Of a DNA stretch of 45,743 nt, positions 44,390 to 45,743 are shown one piece after another. Position 1 is the stretch's first letter, and each line of letters begins with the position of its first letter. Position numbers and translations under genes: made by a program. Source of the DNA: a bacterium (GTDB lineage: Bacteria > Patescibacteriota > Patescibacteriia > UBA9934 > GWF2-40-263); assembly GCA_020057555.1 (NCBI GenBank), contig JAGVFR010000014.1, positions 1-45,743 on the forward strand. Direction: 5' to 3'. The notes under the pieces were generated by a model. The model saw only the letters and a list, made by a program, of their open reading frames with translations. It was not told the origin of the DNA and did no database searches.

Positions 44390-45743
44390 AAATAATCGGA
44401 TTAGCATCATAACCATCGTCTCCATACTTGCGATGGTTATGAGCTGGGTTGTGCTTCCAGCACAGGCCGCTAGTCCACCAAACATTCTTACCTATCAAGG
44501 ACGCGTTTTGGATGCAAACGCAGTTCCTGTTTCGAGTTCATCGGTTTCGATGAAGTTTTTCTTGTATTCATCATTGGCTGGTGGAACATGTGTTTGGTCA
44601 AACTCATCTGCGACATGTGACAGCAATACTCCTGCTTCAACAACAGCGCGAACAGTAACTCTCACAAGTGGCTTGTTTACAGAAAATCTCGGCGATACGT
44701 CAATCGCGTCTCCTTATGCCGCGATTGCTGATTCAACTTTTGCGGATAACGCAGGAATCTATCTTGAGGTAATAATTGCTGGTGAAACACTTACTCCACG
44801 CAAACAGTTAGTAGCGGCACCGTACGCTTTAAATGCTGATACACTTGATGGAATTGATTTATCGGTAATTCAACTTTGGGAAGTTGGCACAAATGGTTCT
44901 TATGAAGATGATGCGGCGGCAATTGTGGGAGCCGATGCAGCGTTTTCATACGGCTCTGGTGGTGCAGGAGATTTACGTATAGCTGATGAGATTGAAGTAA
45001 TGGGCGATGGATTTATTGATAATGATTTGGTTGTTGGCGCTTCGACATCTTCAACTGAAACTATCGCGAATGTCGCGTTTTCTTTGAGTGGAAATGATTT
45101 GTTTGTTGCAAGCGATGCAGGAGTTGAGGGGAATTTATATATTGATGGCGCGATTGATCTTGTTGGAACAGCGACTGTTGGAGATCTCGCTTGTACAGAC
45201 TGTCTCGACTTCGCAGAACTTTCTGACACTCTTGCGCTTGATGCTAGTACTTCAATAACTCAAGATGGAGCAGAAGCGTTTACAATCACAAATAGTGGAA
45301 CAGGTGATACAGTTGTTAACCTTTCAAGTACTGGTGACTTTATCGTTCAGGATAACGGTGTTGCCGCGTTTACATTAAACGATTCCGGAAACGGAACCTT
45401 TGCTGGTGACCTTGCAGTTAATGGTGGTGATCTAACTTCAACTGCAACAACTTGGAACATTGATGTTGGAAACACTGGTTCTGTTGTTTTTAGAGATGGA
45501 ACAAACACTCTCTTTAGTATCGCTGATGCAGGAACAACAGGAAATGTATCTATTACTGGGACACTCGGTGTGACAGGGAATTCAACACTAACTGGTGATC
45601 TTGCTGTAAACGGAGATGATATTACTTCAGACGGAAATCTAACTATATCTGCAACTGGATACACACGAGTCGGTGACACCGGAGTTCCCGACTCCGCAAC
45701 AGTAGATGATTCTCTTTATGTTGAAGGCGCATTTGAAGTTGAT
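44373..45743 (+). CDS. Large repetitive secreted surface/adhesin-like protein, truncated by window edge
   Basis: Frame manually translated from ATG 44373 (overlaps the previous stop) with no stop to 45743; signal peptide, then repeats such as GDLAVNGGDLTSTATTWNIDVGNTGSVVFRDG and GDLAVNGDDITSDGNLTISATGYTRVGDTG. Missing from the plus-strand ORF track because it lacks a stop. Confidence 0.85.
   Translation, partial: MNLRLKNNRISIITIVSILAMVMSWVVLPAQAASPPNILTYQGRVLDANAVPVSSSSVSMKFFLYSSLAGGTCVWSNSSATCDSNTPASTTARTVTLTSGLFTENLGDTSIASPYAAIADSTFADNAGIYLEVIIAGETLTPRKQLVAAPYALNADTLDGIDLSVIQLWEVGTNGSYEDDAAAIVGADAAFSYGSGGAGDLRIADEIEVMGDGFIDNDLVVGASTSSTETIANVAFSLSGNDLFVASDAGVEGNLYIDGAIDLVGTATVGDLACTDCLDFAELSDTLALDASTSITQDGAEAFTITNSGTGDTVVNLSSTGDFIVQDNGVAAFTLNDSGNGTFAGDLAVNGGDLTSTATTWNIDVGNTGSVVFRDGTNTLFSIADAGTTGNVSITGTLGVTGNSTLTGDLAVNGDDITSDGNLTISATGYTRVGDTGVPDSATVDDSLYVEGAFEVD

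Noticed and set aside
1-45743. CRISPR array or recognisable defence system
   Set aside because: No regularly spaced direct repeats of CRISPR size and no cas, restriction-modification or reverse-transcriptase genes were seen. The NYN-domain and RmuC genes alone are not enough.

Overview
This 45.7-kb chromosomal segment looks like a Candidatus Patescibacteria/CPR-type bacterium. That placement is an inference from gene content, family style and modest GC; there is no rRNA here to confirm it. Core blocks: NifS-NifU-ferredoxin-FAD oxidoreductase beside a VIT/CCC1-like transporter; 3D-domain protein and class A PBP; dnaN-dnaA / rpmH-rnpA-yidD (likely replication-origin neighbourhood); tig, hppA, a LysM/M23 peptidase, comM, lspA, a DksA/TraR-like gene, pnp, rpsO; a tyrosine recombinase; polA-holA-rpsT; rmuC; five tRNAs; and a four-gene surface-protein operon that runs off the right edge. 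The most interesting non-coding signals are: (1) a 137-bp MITE-like element (26320-26456) with 19-bp terminal inverted repeats and an exact 6-bp target duplication (GTATGT), inserted at the start codon of an MFS gene and separating it from a TATAAT box that would originally have given a leaderless mRNA; (2) a second MITE-like palindrome (25503-25631) with perfect 21-bp arms and a TAAAC duplication; (3) an unassigned ~400-nt highly structured minus-strand ncRNA with its own promoter and terminator (20370-20767); (4) degenerate 7/8-bp tandem repeats running into several start codons; (5) a near-consensus parS site; (6) divergent leaderless dnaA/rpmH promoters with embedded DnaA boxes; (7) a nested ~190-bp inverted repeat (36215-36407). 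All calls were made by eye. No database search, folding program or statistics were run.
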